The notes beneath the pieces are model-generated. The model did no database searches and was not told where the DNA came from. It saw nothing but the letters and a program-made list of their open reading frames with translations. A stretch of DNA of 64,000 bases, from assembly GCA_003243275.1 (NCBI GenBank), contig QFQR01000004.1, forward strand, positions 186,001-250,000. Direction: 5' to 3'. The stretch is from Leifsonia xyli. Its GTDB lineage: Bacteria > Actinomycetota > Actinomycetes > Actinomycetales > Microbacteriaceae. Shown here piece by piece: positions 8,989 through 17,663 of the stretch. The number at the start of each line of letters is the position of its first letter. Positions within the stretch are counted from its first letter, which is position 1. A program made the translations under genes and the position numbers.

Positions 8989-9984
8989 TCAGGCCGCGCG
9001 CGGCAGGCGCACGACGAGCGCGGCGGGGTCGACCCGGGCGCGGAACGCGGTGATCATGCCGAACTCGTCCCCGTCGAGCTCGAACTCCTCCGGCCGGTCG
9101 AGCCGCCCCTCGATGCGCCGCCCGCGCAGGTAGCGCAGGGCGCGCACCGGCTTCTGCCGGAGGTCGAGCAGCTTGCGTCCCATCTGGCTGCGGCGCAGCA
9201 CCCCGTTCTCCCAGACGACGCCGATCCAGACGCGCACCCATCCGCCGAATCCCTCCGGGCGCAGCGCGACGATGTCGAACAGTCCGTCGTCGATCTCCGC
9301 ATCGGGCAGCAACTGGATGTTGCCGGGCAGCGAACCGCAGTTGCCGACGATCACCGTGTGGGCGCGGGTGCTGCGCTCCTCCCCGCCGTCGAGTCGGTAG
9401 CGGATGCGCAGCACCTGCTTGTCGACGAGCGACCGTCCGATCGCGTCGACGTAGGCGAGCCATCCGACCCGCTTCTTCAGCTCGGGGTTGGTGTTCGCGA
9501 TCATCTTCGCGTCGAGCCCCAAGCCCGCCATCACGACGAAGGAGTGGGTCTCGCTGGGTGCGTGGGGGCGGTCCACCTCGACGACGCCGACGTCGATGGC
9601 GGAGTCGGTGCCCGTGAACGCGACGGCGACCGTGGTCTCCAGGTGGTTCGAGTTGACGTCGAGTCCGAGGTTGCGCGCGAGCAGGTTGCCGGTGCCGGAC
9701 GGCAGCAGGCTGAGCGCGACGCCCGTGTTCTGCAGTGCCTCGGCGACGGCGCGCACGGTTCCGTCGCCGCCTGCCGCGATCACCACATCCACCCGCTCGG
9801 CCACCGCGCGCGCGGCGAGGCCCTGGCCGGGGTCGTCCTCGCTCGTCTCGAGCCACATGCTCTTGGCCCAGCCGTGTTCGCTCTCCGAGACGGCGACCGC
9901 GGCGCGCAGGCGTTCCACATCCACCTTGACGGGGTTGTAGACGACGGCCGCGCGCTTCGGCGTGGCGGCGTCGGCGGGCGTCAT
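8989..9984 (-). CDS. Diacylglycerol/sphingosine-kinase-like lipid kinase
   Basis: A 331-residue protein of the DAGK catalytic family. It has the nucleotide-binding AAGGDGTVRAVAEAL, the PSGTGNLLARNL motif and a C-terminal beta domain including DAEIDDGLFDI. It probably phosphorylates diacylglycerol or a related membrane lipid at the inner membrane face, recycling lipids from wall-polymer synthesis. The start MTPADAATPKR at 9984 is preferred; MAYRET at 10002 is possible. The much longer upstream frame runs into serS and is unlikely. Confidence 0.85.
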   Translation of the reverse strand: MTPADAATPKRAAVVYNPVKVDVERLRAAVAVSESEHGWAKSMWLETSEDDPGQGLAARAVAERVDVVIAAGGDGTVRAVAEALQNTGVALSLLPSGTGNLLARNLGLDVNSNHLETTVAVAFTGTDSAIDVGVVEVDRPHAPSETHSFVVMAGLGLDAKMIANTNPELKKRVGWLAYVDAIGRSLVDKQVLRIRYRLDGGEERSTRAHTVIVGNCGSLPGNIQLLPDAEIDDGLFDIVALRPEGFGGWVRVWIGVVWENGVLRRSQMGRKLLDLRQKPVRALRYLRGRRIEGRLDRPEEFELDGDEFGMITAFRARVDPAALVVRLPRAA

Positions 9985-10037
9985 GGTCTCACGGTAGGCC
10001 ATGACCGGGCGCCTCGACAGGCTCCTAGACTTGAGTG

Positions 10038-11315
10038 GTGATCGACCCCGTGCTGCTGCGTGAGAACCCGGATGCCGTACGAGCCTCGCAGGAGCGCCGC
10101 GGCGCATCCGTCTCGCTCGTCGACGACGCGCTCGCGGCCGATCTCGCCCGTCGCGGCGCGATCACCTCGTTCGAGGCCCTGCGTGCCGAGCAGAACGTGT
10201 TCGGCAAGCGAGTGGCGCAGGCTCCGAAGGAGGAGAAGGCGGCCCTCGTCGCCGAGGCGCAGGAGCTCGCGGCGCGCGTGAAGACCGCGCAGGCGGTCGC
10301 CGCGGACGCCGAGGTGCGCTTCACCGAGGTGGCGGGAAGCATCCCGAACCTCGTGCTGGAGGGGGTGCCGGCCGGCGGCGAGGACGACTTCGTGACCCTT
10401 CGCGAGGTGGGGGAGCCCGCGCGCTTCGACGCGGCCGAGTTCCCCGACGGCCCGCGCGACCATCTCGCGCTCGGGGAGCTGCTCGACGCGATCGACATGG
10501 AGCGCGGCGCGAAGGTGTCGGGCTCGCGCTTCTACTTCCTGAAGGGTGTCGGCGCACGGCTCGAGTTCGCGCTCGTGCAGCTGGGGCTGCAGCGGGCGAT
10601 CGAGGCCGGGTTCACACCGCTCATCACGCCGACGCTCGTGCGCCCCGACATCATGGCCGGCACCGGATTCCTGGGCGCCCACGCCGACGAGATCTACTAC
10701 CTGGAGCGCGACGAGCTCTACCTCACGGGCACGAGCGAGGTGGCGCTCGCCGGGTACCACAAGGACGAGATCATCGACGTCTCGGCCGGTCCGCTGCGCT
10801 ACGCGGGGCTCTCGACCTGCTACCGCCGTGAGGCGGGCTCGGGCGGCAAGGACACGCGCGGCATCATCCGGGTGCACCAGTTCCAGAAGCTGGAGATGTT
10901 CAGCTACATCGACCCCGCGGATGCCGAGGCCGAGCACGAGCGTCTGCTCGCCCTGCAGGAGGGGATGCTGCAGAGCCTCGGCCTGTCGTACCGCGTGATC
11001 GAGACCGCGGCGGGCGATCTCGGCACGAGCGCAGCCCGCAAGTTCGACCTGGAAGCGTGGGTGCCCACCCAGGACGCGTATCGCGAGCTCACCTCCACGA
11101 GCAACTGCACGACCTTCCAGGCGCGGCGCCTCGACATCCGGCACCGCGGCGAGGACGGCAAGACGAGCCCCGTGGCGACCCTCAACGGAACCCTCGCCAC
11201 CACCCGCTGGATCGTGGCGCTGCTGGAGACCCACCAACGCCCCGACGGCTCGGTCGTGGTGCCGGAGGTGCTGAGGCCGCTCCTCGGACTCGAGGTGCTG
11301 GAGCCCGTGCGATGA
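10038..11315 (+). CDS. serS: Seryl-tRNA synthetase
   Basis: A 425-residue class II synthetase charging tRNA-Ser. The N-terminal coiled-coil arm (about residues 30-100) grips the long variable arm of tRNA-Ser. The catalytic core shows [32 protein letters not shown] (motif 2) and [15 protein letters not shown] (motif 3). The GTG at 10038 gives the family start [12 protein letters not shown]; an adjacent GTG at 10035 adds one residue. Two tRNA-Ser genes lie within 2.5 kb downstream. Confidence 0.96.
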   Translation: MIDPVLLRENPDAVRASQERRGASVSLVDDALAADLARRGAITSFEALRAEQNVFGKRVAQAPKEEKAALVAEAQELAARVKTAQAVAADAEVRFTEVAGSIPNLVLEGVPAGGEDDFVTLREVGEPARFDAAEFPDGPRDHLALGELLDAIDMERGAKVSGSRFYFLKGVGARLEFALVQLGLQRAIEAGFTPLITPTLVRPDIMAGTGFLGAHADEIYYLERDELYLTGTSEVALAGYHKDEIIDVSAGPLRYAGLSTCYRREAGSGGKDTRGIIRVHQFQKLEMFSYIDPADAEAEHERLLALQEGMLQSLGLSYRVIETAAGDLGTSAARKFDLEAWVPTQDAYRELTSTSNCTTFQARRLDIRHRGEDGKTSPVATLNGTLATTRWIVALLETHQRPDGSVVVPEVLRPLLGLEVLEPVR

Positions 11316-12139
11316 GCCCGGTCGCCCCCGAGGAGCGCTGGCTCATCGCGCTCGACATCGACGGAACGGTGCTGACCGAGGACGGCCTGCTGCACGACCG
11401 GGTCGGCGCCGAGATCCGTCGGGTGAGCGAGCTCGGGCACGAGGTCATGCTGTCGACGGGCCGCTCGGTCTCGATGACGCTCCCCGTGATCGACCGGGTC
11501 GGCATCTCGCCGGCGTATGCGGTGAGCGCGAACGGCGCGATCGTCATGCGCCGCGACAAGGAGGCCCCCATCGGCTGGGTGCGCGACCGCACCTCGACCT
11601 TCGATCCGCGCGAGGTGCTGACCACCATCCGCGGGCATCTGGCCGGGGCGAGCTTCGCGGTCGAGGATGCCGAGGGCCTGTTCCGCTTCACGGGCCAGTT
11701 CCCCGAGGGAGCGCTTGCGGCGGGGCGGTTACAGGTGGACTTCGATGAGCTGCTCGACGCGCCCGCGACGCGCGTCGTGGTGCTCTCGCCCGGTCACGCC
11801 ATCGAGGACTTCCTGCAGGTGGTCGAGCGGATGGGCCTGCACAAGGTGAGCTACAACGTCGGCTGGACGGCGTGGCTCGACATCGCCCCCGACGGGGTGA
11901 ACAAGGGCACCGGCATGGAGTACGTGCGCGAGAAGCTCGGCATCCCGCGGGATCGCGTCATGGTGATGGGCGACGGGCGCAACGACATCGACATGTTCGA
12001 GTGGGCGGCATCCGGCGGCGGTGCGGCGATCGCGATGGGGCAGGCGCCGGATGAGGTGCGCGCGGTGTCGACGGATGTCACGGGCACCGACCTCGAGCAG
12101 GGCGTGGCCAGCGCACTCGCACGCTACTTCCAGGGTTGA
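11312..12139 (+). CDS. HAD-superfamily hydrolase, Cof type
   Basis: A 275-residue phosphatase of the HAD IIB (Cof) class. Motif I is [11 protein letters not shown] with the nucleophile aspartate, motif II is STGRS, and motifs III/IV are NKGTGMEYV and [14 protein letters not shown]. Its ATG overlaps the serS stop by four bases, so it is translationally coupled to serS. The substrate is unknown; sugar phosphates are usual for the family. A much longer upstream frame lies inside serS and is not used. Confidence 0.9.
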   Translation: MSPVAPEERWLIALDIDGTVLTEDGLLHDRVGAEIRRVSELGHEVMLSTGRSVSMTLPVIDRVGISPAYAVSANGAIVMRRDKEAPIGWVRDRTSTFDPREVLTTIRGHLAGASFAVEDAEGLFRFTGQFPEGALAAGRLQVDFDELLDAPATRVVVLSPGHAIEDFLQVVERMGLHKVSYNVGWTAWLDIAPDGVNKGTGMEYVREKLGIPRDRVMVMGDGRNDIDMFEWAASGGGAAIAMGQAPDEVRAVSTDVTGTDLEQGVASALARYFQG

Positions 12140-12177
12140 GTGCTGCTTCTGATCTACACTCAACACGGTTGACTTCA

Positions 12178-12262
12178 GGAGGGCTGTCCGAGCGGCCGAT
12201 GGAGCCGGTCTTGAAAACCGGTGGGCAGAGATGTCTCGTGGGTTCGAATCCCACGCCCTCCG
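12178..12262 (+). tRNA. tRNA-Ser (anticodon TGA)
   Basis: An 85-base cloverleaf with acceptor stem GGAGGGC/GCCCTCC, anticodon stem CCGGT/ACCGG around loop CTTGAAA (anticodon TGA), a long variable arm typical of serine tRNAs, and T arm GTGGG TTCGAAT CCCAC. No CCA is encoded. Confidence 0.97.
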
Positions 12263-12313
12263 CTTTCCTCCTTCCTGAAGAGCTGTAGTAAGAGATCCCG
12301 AGAGCAGGTGCCC

Positions 12314-13576
12314 GTGTCCGAGCAGGAGTTGAAGCGCGATCGTTCGCAGCGTTCGCGTGCCGCCAGCCCCGCCGCGCCCGCGGTGATCGCCCGCCACGGC
12401 CGGCTCAAGCGCTCGCGTGCCTGGAAGACGGTGCTCGGGCTCGTCGGCGGTGCGATGGCGGTCGTGCTGGTCTCGACGGCCGCGGTCGGCGGCATCTGGT
12501 TCTACCAGCTCACGAGCGCGATCTCGAAGAACGCCGTGGTCATCAACAAGACGGAGGCGCCGATCCCCGAGATCGGCGCCTACGAGGGCGGCTTCAACAT
12601 CCTCGTCGTCGGATCGGATGCCTACTCCGACCGTAAGAGCAACCTCAACGACGTCAACATCCTGATCCACGTCTCGGCCGACCAGACGAGTGCGGTGGCG
12701 GTCAGCCTCCCGCGCGACATGGTCGTGCCGTTCCCGAGCTGCACCGACCCGGAGACGGGGCGCAAGTCGAGCCCCGCCACCGGCCTCCCCATCAACAACG
12801 CCCTCTACTACGGCGGGCTGCAGTGTGTGGTGAGCGTGGTCGAGAACTTCACGGGCCTCGACGTCACCTACGCGGGCATGATCGGCTTCGACGGGGTGTC
12901 GGCGATGGCGACCGCGGTCGGGGGTGTGCAGGTGTGCACGACCACGAAGATCGCCGACCCGTACGTCGGCCTGTACCTCGACCCGGGCACGCACGAGCTC
13001 ACCGGCTGGGATGCGCTCGCGTTCCTGCGGATGCGTCACGGCGTCGGCGACGGCTCCGACCTCACGCGCATCAGCTCGCAGCAGGTGTTCCTCTCGTCGC
13101 TGCTGCGCAAGCTCAAGTCGGAGGACACGCTCACCAACATCCCGAAGATGATCAGCCTCGCGCAGGTCGCGGCGAGCAACATGACGCTCTCGCAGGAGCT
13201 CACCCAGCCGGCCACCATCGTGGCGATGGCGAAGGCGCTCAACAAGATCCCGATGGATCGCATCACCTTCGTGCAGTACCCGGGTTCGACCGGCGGCACC
13301 GGCATCTACGCCGGCAAGGTGCAGCCCAAGAAGGCTCTCGGCGATCAGCTGATGGCCGCCATTAAGGCGGATCAGGCGATCGGCGTCGAGAAGGCGGGCG
13401 ACGGCCGCGGCTCCACGATCGACCCCAACGCGACCACCCCGCCGACTCCGAGCGAGCCGGCCGACCCGAGCGCCTCGCCGACTCCGGCGCCGACGTACTC
13501 GCAGGAGGTCGTGATCCCGGGCGTCAACGGTCAGACGGCCGCCGACCAGACCTGTTCGGTGGGCTTCAAGGGCTGA
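12314..13576 (+). CDS. LytR-CpsA-Psr (LCP) family wall-polymer transferase
   Basis: A 420-residue membrane protein: cytoplasmic basic N-terminus, one membrane segment (about residues 45-67), then the extracellular LCP domain. It shows FNILVVGSDAY, SVSLPRDMVVPFP and the arginine-bearing ALAFLRMRHGVGDGSDLTRISRQ-type region (here ISSQQ), which bind the pyrophosphate of the lipid donor. A Pro/Ser/Thr-rich C-terminal tail follows. LCP enzymes attach teichoic-type polymers or arabinogalactan to peptidoglycan. The GTG at 12314 is chosen because AGCAGG lies five bases before it; an alternative GTG is at 12308. Confidence 0.88.
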   Translation: MSEQELKRDRSQRSRAASPAAPAVIARHGRLKRSRAWKTVLGLVGGAMAVVLVSTAAVGGIWFYQLTSAISKNAVVINKTEAPIPEIGAYEGGFNILVVGSDAYSDRKSNLNDVNILIHVSADQTSAVAVSLPRDMVVPFPSCTDPETGRKSSPATGLPINNALYYGGLQCVVSVVENFTGLDVTYAGMIGFDGVSAMATAVGGVQVCTTTKIADPYVGLYLDPGTHELTGWDALAFLRMRHGVGDGSDLTRISSQQVFLSSLLRKLKSEDTLTNIPKMISLAQVAASNMTLSQELTQPATIVAMAKALNKIPMDRITFVQYPGSTGGTGIYAGKVQPKKALGDQLMAAIKADQAIGVEKAGDGRGSTIDPNATTPPTPSEPADPSASPTPAPTYSQEVVIPGVNGQTAADQTCSVGFKG

Positions 13577-13584
13577 TCCGACGG

Positions 13585-13613
13585 CGTTTGCCCTGCCCGC
13601 GTGTGGGTATGAT
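13585..13613 (+). promoter_or_regulatory. Likely promoter of tRNA-Ser(GCT)
   Basis: A good -10 box, TATGAT (13608-13613), lies 16 bases before the mature tRNA, with a weak -35 (CGTTTG, 13585-13590) 17 bases upstream. The predicted start near 13620 fits a short tRNA leader. Confidence 0.5.
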
Positions 13614-13629
13614 GGGCAGGCAGTACCGA

Positions 13630-13718
13630 GGAGACGTCGCATAGTCCGGTCGAGTGCACCACCCTGCTAAGGTGGAGACCCCTCTGGGGGTCCGAGGGTT
13701 CAAATCCCTCCGTCTCCG
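13630..13718 (+). tRNA. tRNA-Ser (anticodon GCT), integration target
   Basis: An 89-base serine tRNA: acceptor GGAGACG/CGTCTCC, anticodon stem CCACC/GGTGG around loop CTGCTAA (anticodon GCT), a long variable arm with CCCCTCTGGGGG, and T arm GAGGG TTCAAAT CCCTC. From 13661 on, its sequence is repeated at 21482-21542, marking it as the attachment site of a genomic island. The gene stays intact. Confidence 0.97.
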
Positions 13719-13721
13719 CTC
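13661..13721 (+). repeat. Left attachment repeat of the tRNA-Ser island
   Basis: These 61 bases, from the anticodon stem to three bases past the tRNA, are identical to 21482-21542. The first mismatches fall directly on both sides (c versus g before, t versus c after). Beyond the identity both copies continue with a related CTGATCAGG palindrome. Confidence 0.93.
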
Positions 13722-14068
13722 TGAAAGTCCTGATCAGGAGCCACTTTCCTTGTCCATCGCCTGAGCCCTCGGTGCTCTCGGGCGGGCTATCGAGTGTCCC
13801 CAGTGTGTCCCCGCGGTGACATTCGGGGGACAAATGCGAGTCGCTGCCACGTGTCCTAGGGCAGAAATGCCTGGTCAGCGGCGCCATGTCCCCGCACGTG
13901 CTCCACCTTGAAGAGTGGAGTCTCTGTCGCTGAGATCGGGGAACTGAGCCCTGGGCGCGCATGTTTGCGATTCGGGACGCCACACCGGATCGGCGGCAGG
14001 AGCGTCGCTGTACTCGATACGCCGAGCTGGCTCGGCCGGCACCGATCATTCTGGATCGCTGGTCGAGG
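13722..14068. other. Gap at the left island end, no supported gene
   Basis: About 350 bases without a convincing coding frame. There is a small stem TGTCCCC/GGGGACA (13806-13812 with 13826-13832). A similar GTGTCCCCG ... CGGGGTG arrangement occurs near the right end (about 21400-21435). These could be recombinase arm sites or remnants of a lost integrase region; nothing more is visible. Confidence 0.4.
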
Positions 14069-15130
14069 CTACGTCGGATTCGCGTCGTCACCAGCTTGCG
14101 TCGGAAGGTCCTCACCGGACCAGAGCCTTTCGGCTTCCCAACCCGCGGGGATGCCCATGCTCTCCAGCGGGTCCAGCTTGATGGTCAGTGTAGGAAAGGC
14201 GTGGAGCAGGTTGGCAAAGCGCTGCGGCCAGTCCGACGTCGTGTCGAGCGACTTGAGGCAATAGGCCAGCGCTGCCGACACCTGGTAAAGCCGCCGGGGC
14301 TGGAGGTCCTCGGGTGGGACGTTGTCCGCGGCGAGGTGGAGGAGCCGATCGTCGACGGCCGCCGAGATCACTTTGAGTGCTCGTTTCATCTTGCGGTTCC
14401 AGACGCAGGCACCGTGAGCTGAAAGGTTTCTCAAGTCTCCCAACGCGAAGACCCAGGCGCGAAGACGCTGCCCTTGCCTGAGGCCGAACACGGACGCGAC
14501 TTCGTTCAGTGTCTGTTGGCTGACCATTTCCAGGAAGAAGGGCAGCTTCCCGAAGCTCAGGATCTCCATCGCGGTCCAGATGGGCACGGGCGCACCGTAC
14601 TTGTGAATGTGATGTAGGACCGCGTCGTTCTCGCTCCTGAGAGCTCGCTCGACGGACTCGTTGATCGACGCCGTCCAGCTGTCGAGCTTGGTCATCTTCT
14701 CGCCGTCGACCGTGATCAATTCCGCGCAGGTTGTCGGGTCGAGGAAGGACTCGTCCATGTAGCCCAGAAGGGTGGTGCGGCCCACCACGTGAGAAACCGC
14801 GTTGCGCAACCCAATCTCAAATGTGAAGAGGCCTTCGAGCAGTAGCGTGCGCAGCGCGTCATCGAAGCGTTCGAGGGCGACAACGTCGTCGAAGCGGGCA
14901 CCGTCCATGTAGGTGTCGCTTCGCCACTCGTGCCATTGCGGGTTCTGTTGCTCGGGAGCGAGAAGTCGCCGGAATGGGTATCGGTACCCACCGAGGCGGT
15001 GGTATCCGACTGTGGAGAGGACACGGAGAGCCTCATCGTCATCGTCGATAGACAGCCCGAGGCGTCGCATGTGGTGGATGAGCGCGGAATATTCGAGGTG
15101 CGACTTGTCGAATGACTGTAGCGACGTCAT
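14069..15130 (-). CDS. Abi_2 (AbiD/AbiF-like) abortive-infection protein, HEPN fold
   Basis: A 353-residue protein of the Abi_2 family. The N-terminus has the family pattern LIHHMRRLGLSIDDDDEA ... VGYHRLGGYRYPF. Two HEPN-type motifs follow: GLRNAVSHVVG and DLRNLSAHGACVWNRKM, the second with the Rx4H pattern of HEPN ribonucleases. Members act in phage abortive infection, probably by cutting RNA; that is family knowledge, not shown here. It stands alone on the minus strand just inside the left island end, with no antitoxin gene next to it. Confidence 0.82.
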   Translation of the reverse strand: MTSLQSFDKSHLEYSALIHHMRRLGLSIDDDDEALRVLSTVGYHRLGGYRYPFRRLLAPEQQNPQWHEWRSDTYMDGARFDDVVALERFDDALRTLLLEGLFTFEIGLRNAVSHVVGRTTLLGYMDESFLDPTTCAELITVDGEKMTKLDSWTASINESVERALRSENDAVLHHIHKYGAPVPIWTAMEILSFGKLPFFLEMVSQQTLNEVASVFGLRQGQRLRAWVFALGDLRNLSAHGACVWNRKMKRALKVISAAVDDRLLHLAADNVPPEDLQPRRLYQVSAALAYCLKSLDTTSDWPQRFANLLHAFPTLTIKLDPLESMGIPAGWEAERLWSGEDLPTQAGDDANPT

Positions 15131-15510
15131 GCTGCCCCAAAAGAAAACCGCCCCATGATGGCCAAGGCCAACAGAGGGGGACGGTGTCTAATACATTCAG
15201 CTTACACGCGTCAGGTGACAGTTGTCATTGGCTTGGACTGGCACCGACAGTCATCGGGAGCGCATCGGAGTGGCGCCCCGTTACTTTCTTCGTGACCCGT
15301 TCGGCGGCCATGCTGGGCGGTGACGGCCTGCCAGGCCCCGGCATGATTGCTGCCCCCTGTCCTTGATGATCCGGGGGTGTTGTCACCGGGGCCTGGTCGG
15401 CGGTGTGTGATCGCTGATAGGGGCTGGACCCGAGCACCGCTCGAGGCCGTTCGTAACGTGGATGCCGAGACGCGCCGCCTGCGGACGCCGTCGTGAGATC
15501 GGAGGACGAA
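15131..15510 (+). other. Non-coding stretch before the IS110 transposase
   Basis: 380 bases with no supported gene. The left part must hold the Abi_2 promoter; the rest is probably the non-coding end of the IS110 element. In IS110-group elements this segment encodes the bridge RNA that pairs donor and target DNA. The element has no terminal inverted repeats, so I cannot set its edge. Confidence 0.4.
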
Positions 15511-16728
15511 GTGGTCACCAGCATCGACAGATACGACGAGGTCGACGTGTTCATCGGACTCGACGTCGGCAAGGGCGAGCATCACGCGGTCGCTCTCGAC
15601 CGGGCGGGCAAGCGGCTGTTCGACAAGGCGCTCCCGAACGACGAGCGCCGCTTACGGGCAGTCCTCGATCAGCTCCAGGCGCACGGCATGGTGCTGCTGG
15701 TCGTCGATCAACCCGCGACTATCGGCGCGCTGCCGGTCGCGGTCGCGCAGGCAGCCGGAGCGCTGGTCGGCTATCTGCCCGGGTTGGCGATGCGCCGCAT
15801 CGCGGACCTGCACCCCGGTGAGGCGAAGACCGACGCGAGAGACGCGGCGATCATCGCCGAGACCGCACGGACGATGCCACACACGCTCCGCTCGATCCAG
15901 GTCGCCGACGAGCAAGTCGCCGAGCTCTCGATGCTCTGCGGGTTCGATGACGACCTCGCCGGGCAGATCACCCAAGTCAGCAACCGCATCCGCGGGCTGC
16001 TCACCCAGATCCACCCCGCGCTGGAGCGCGTGATCGGGCCGAGACTGGACCATCCCGCGATCCTCGACCTCCTGCAACGCTATCCGTCACCGGCGGCGAT
16101 GAAGGCCGCGGGCGAGAAGCGGCTGGGGAACCGGCTCCTGAAGAACGCTCCACGGAAGGGTCGAGTTTGGGCGGGCGAGCTCATCACGGCTCTCAACGAG
16201 CAGACCGTCGTGGTCACCGGCACCGACGCTGCAGCGCTCGTGCTCCCACGCCTGGCGGAGCAGCTTGCAGCACTGCGCAGGCAGCGCGGCGAGATCGCTG
16301 GTGAGGTCGAGAAGATCGTGGACGCGCACCCTCTTCAGCCGGTCCTGACGAGCATGCCCGGAGCCGGCGTCGGGACCGCAGCCCGGCTCCTCACCGAAGT
16401 CACCACGAAGACCTTCCCCACCGCCGGGCACCTCGCCGCCTAAGCCGGCCTCGCACCCGTTACCCGCCGTTCCGGAACCTCGATTCGCGGTGAGCATCCA
16501 TCCCGACGCGGCAACAAGATCCTCAAGCGGGCCCTGTTCCTCTCCGCGTTCGCCGCGCTCCGCGACCCCGAATCCCGCGCCTACTACGACCGCAAGATCG
16601 CGCAAGGCAAGCGCCACAACCAAGCCCTCATCGCCCTCGCACGCCGCCGCTCCGAAGTCCTCTACGCCATGCTCCGAGACGGCACCCTCTACCAATCGAA
16701 ATCGTCCGAGCACGCCATCGCGGCTTGA
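15511..16728 (+). pseudogene. IS110-family transposase interrupted by a stop codon
   Basis: The frame starts at GTG 15511 (GGAGG five bases before) with the RuvC-like DEDD half: FIGLDVGKGEHH, LLVVDQPA and KTDARDAAIIAETA. It stops at TAA 16441-16443 after 310 codons. The same frame then continues without any further stop for 94 codons to TGA at 16726-16728, encoding the conserved C-terminal transposase half (AGLAPVTRRSGTSIRGEHPS ... RGNKILKRALFLSAF). The TAA stands where IS110 proteins have the tyrosine of AAYAGLAP, so one base change broke the gene. Loss of the catalytic serine half should make it inactive. Confidence 0.88.
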
Positions 16729-16763
16729 CGCCTTCACCCGTGTCAGTCCGATACCGTCGAGGC

Positions 16764-17255
16764 ATGGACTGGCGTGAGGATCGCATCGGCTCGGCGGCAC
16801 GAGGAGAGAACCCCACAGTTCTCGCCGAGCTTCGCAGCGGCTACGCCGTGATCGGAGACGTCCATTTCCTCCCCGGATACTGCGTTCTCCTAGGCAAGGA
16901 CCCCCACGCGAAAGCCCTCGCCGACATGCCGAGGAAGGAGCGCGTCCAGTTCCTCGCCGACGCCGACCTTCTCGCCACCGCAGTCGAAAACGCCTGCCGC
17001 GAAGCCGACCCACAGTTCCGGCGCACCAACATCGACATCCTGGGGAACGCGGACGCCTTCGTCCACGCTCACATCTGGCCCCGCTACGAATGGGAACCCC
17101 CGGAACTGGTCTGGCGTCCCGTCTGGCTCTACGACCTCGCCAGCTGGAAGAATCCAGCGACCGCGCTCAGCACCCAGCACGACACACTCCGAGCAAGCCT
17201 CACCAAGCACCTACACGACCTCAGCGACGCGGACAACATCCGCATCACCGGATAG
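16764..17255 (+). CDS. HIT-family nucleotide hydrolase
   Basis: A 163-residue protein. The HIT triad motif is FVHAHIWPRYEWEP (H101, H103), and the N-terminal half has the family pattern SGYAVIGDVHFLPGYCVLL. HIT proteins hydrolyse or transfer nucleotidyl groups (for example Ap4A or nucleoside phosphoramidates); the substrate is unknown. Only 35 bases separate it from the broken transposase. The ATG at 16764 gives the family start and is preferred over 16725. It could be defence-related cargo or a passenger. Confidence 0.78.
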   Translation: MDWREDRIGSAARGENPTVLAELRSGYAVIGDVHFLPGYCVLLGKDPHAKALADMPRKERVQFLADADLLATAVENACREADPQFRRTNIDILGNADAFVHAHIWPRYEWEPPELVWRPVWLYDLASWKNPATALSTQHDTLRASLTKHLHDLSDADNIRITG

Positions 17256-17365
17256 GCCCCGCAATCAGCAATCGGGCTTGACGAAAGACATAGGGGCACC
17301 CCCAGCGGGTCGGCGCCATCCGGTCGGGGCTTGTGCCCAACCCTGTGCTTCCGGAGTGCTGAGAA

Positions 17366-17572
17366 CTACTTGCGCAAAAGTCCCTGCGCGCGCTCGATGC
17401 GCTCGCGAAGTCCAGCCTGGAACTGCTCGTCCTTGCTGACGGACTCGATGTGGCTAGCAATGGCCGCTCGAATCACTTCGGAGACGGGCTGATTCTCGAC
17501 GCTGGCCACTGTTTCGAGTTGCTCGGCCTGCTCCTCGGATAGGCGAATAGTCATTGCCTTCTGTCCAGTCAT
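17366..17572 (-). CDS. Ribbon-helix-helix (CopG-like) DNA-binding protein
   Basis: 68 residues. The short strand KAMTIRLSEEQAEQLE and helices VASVENQPVSEVIRAAIASHI form a CopG/MetJ-type ribbon-helix-helix, followed by a charged helical tail. No toxin gene is adjacent, so it is less likely an antitoxin and more likely a regulator. It is transcribed away from the ubiquitin-like operon, sharing a 91-base intergenic region. A promoter predicted there would start transcription at about the first base of the ATG, implying a leaderless message. An upstream in-frame ATG at 17608 would lie inside that promoter and is rejected. Confidence 0.8.
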   Translation of the reverse strand: MTGQKAMTIRLSEEQAEQLETVASVENQPVSEVIRAAIASHIESVSKDEQFQAGLRERIERAQGLLRK

Positions 17573-17640
17573 GGATCCACTATGCCACCGAGTAATCTTG
17601 GTTGTCAACGCATTTGGTAGTATGGTATCAAGGTATCAGT
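17573..17640. promoter_or_regulatory. Divergent promoter region of RHH gene and ubiquitin-like operon
   Basis: Minus strand: TTGACA (17608-17603), 18 bases, CATAGT (17584-17579). Plus strand: TTGTCA (17602-17607), 18 bases, TATCAA (17626-17631). Two direct copies of GGTATCA (17624-17630, 17632-17638) overlap the plus-strand -10 box; spaced direct repeats suit RHH proteins. The stretch is notably AT-richer than its surroundings. Control of both directions by the RHH protein is inferred. Confidence 0.6.
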
Positions 17641-17663
17641 CCACCGAGCGATAGGAGACCACA

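Noticed and set aside
13531..14115. A 194-codon minus-strand frame over the tRNA-Ser end
   Set aside because: It crosses a tRNA and the LCP gene end, has no domain pattern and no ribosome site.
16441..16443. Programmed read-through of the IS110 stop
   Set aside because: No recoding signal is visible and IS110 transposases are not known to need it; a nonsense mutation is simpler.
17366..17572. Toxin-antitoxin pair around the RHH gene
   Set aside because: No toxin-like frame lies on either side; the neighbours are the HIT gene and the ubiquitin-like operon.
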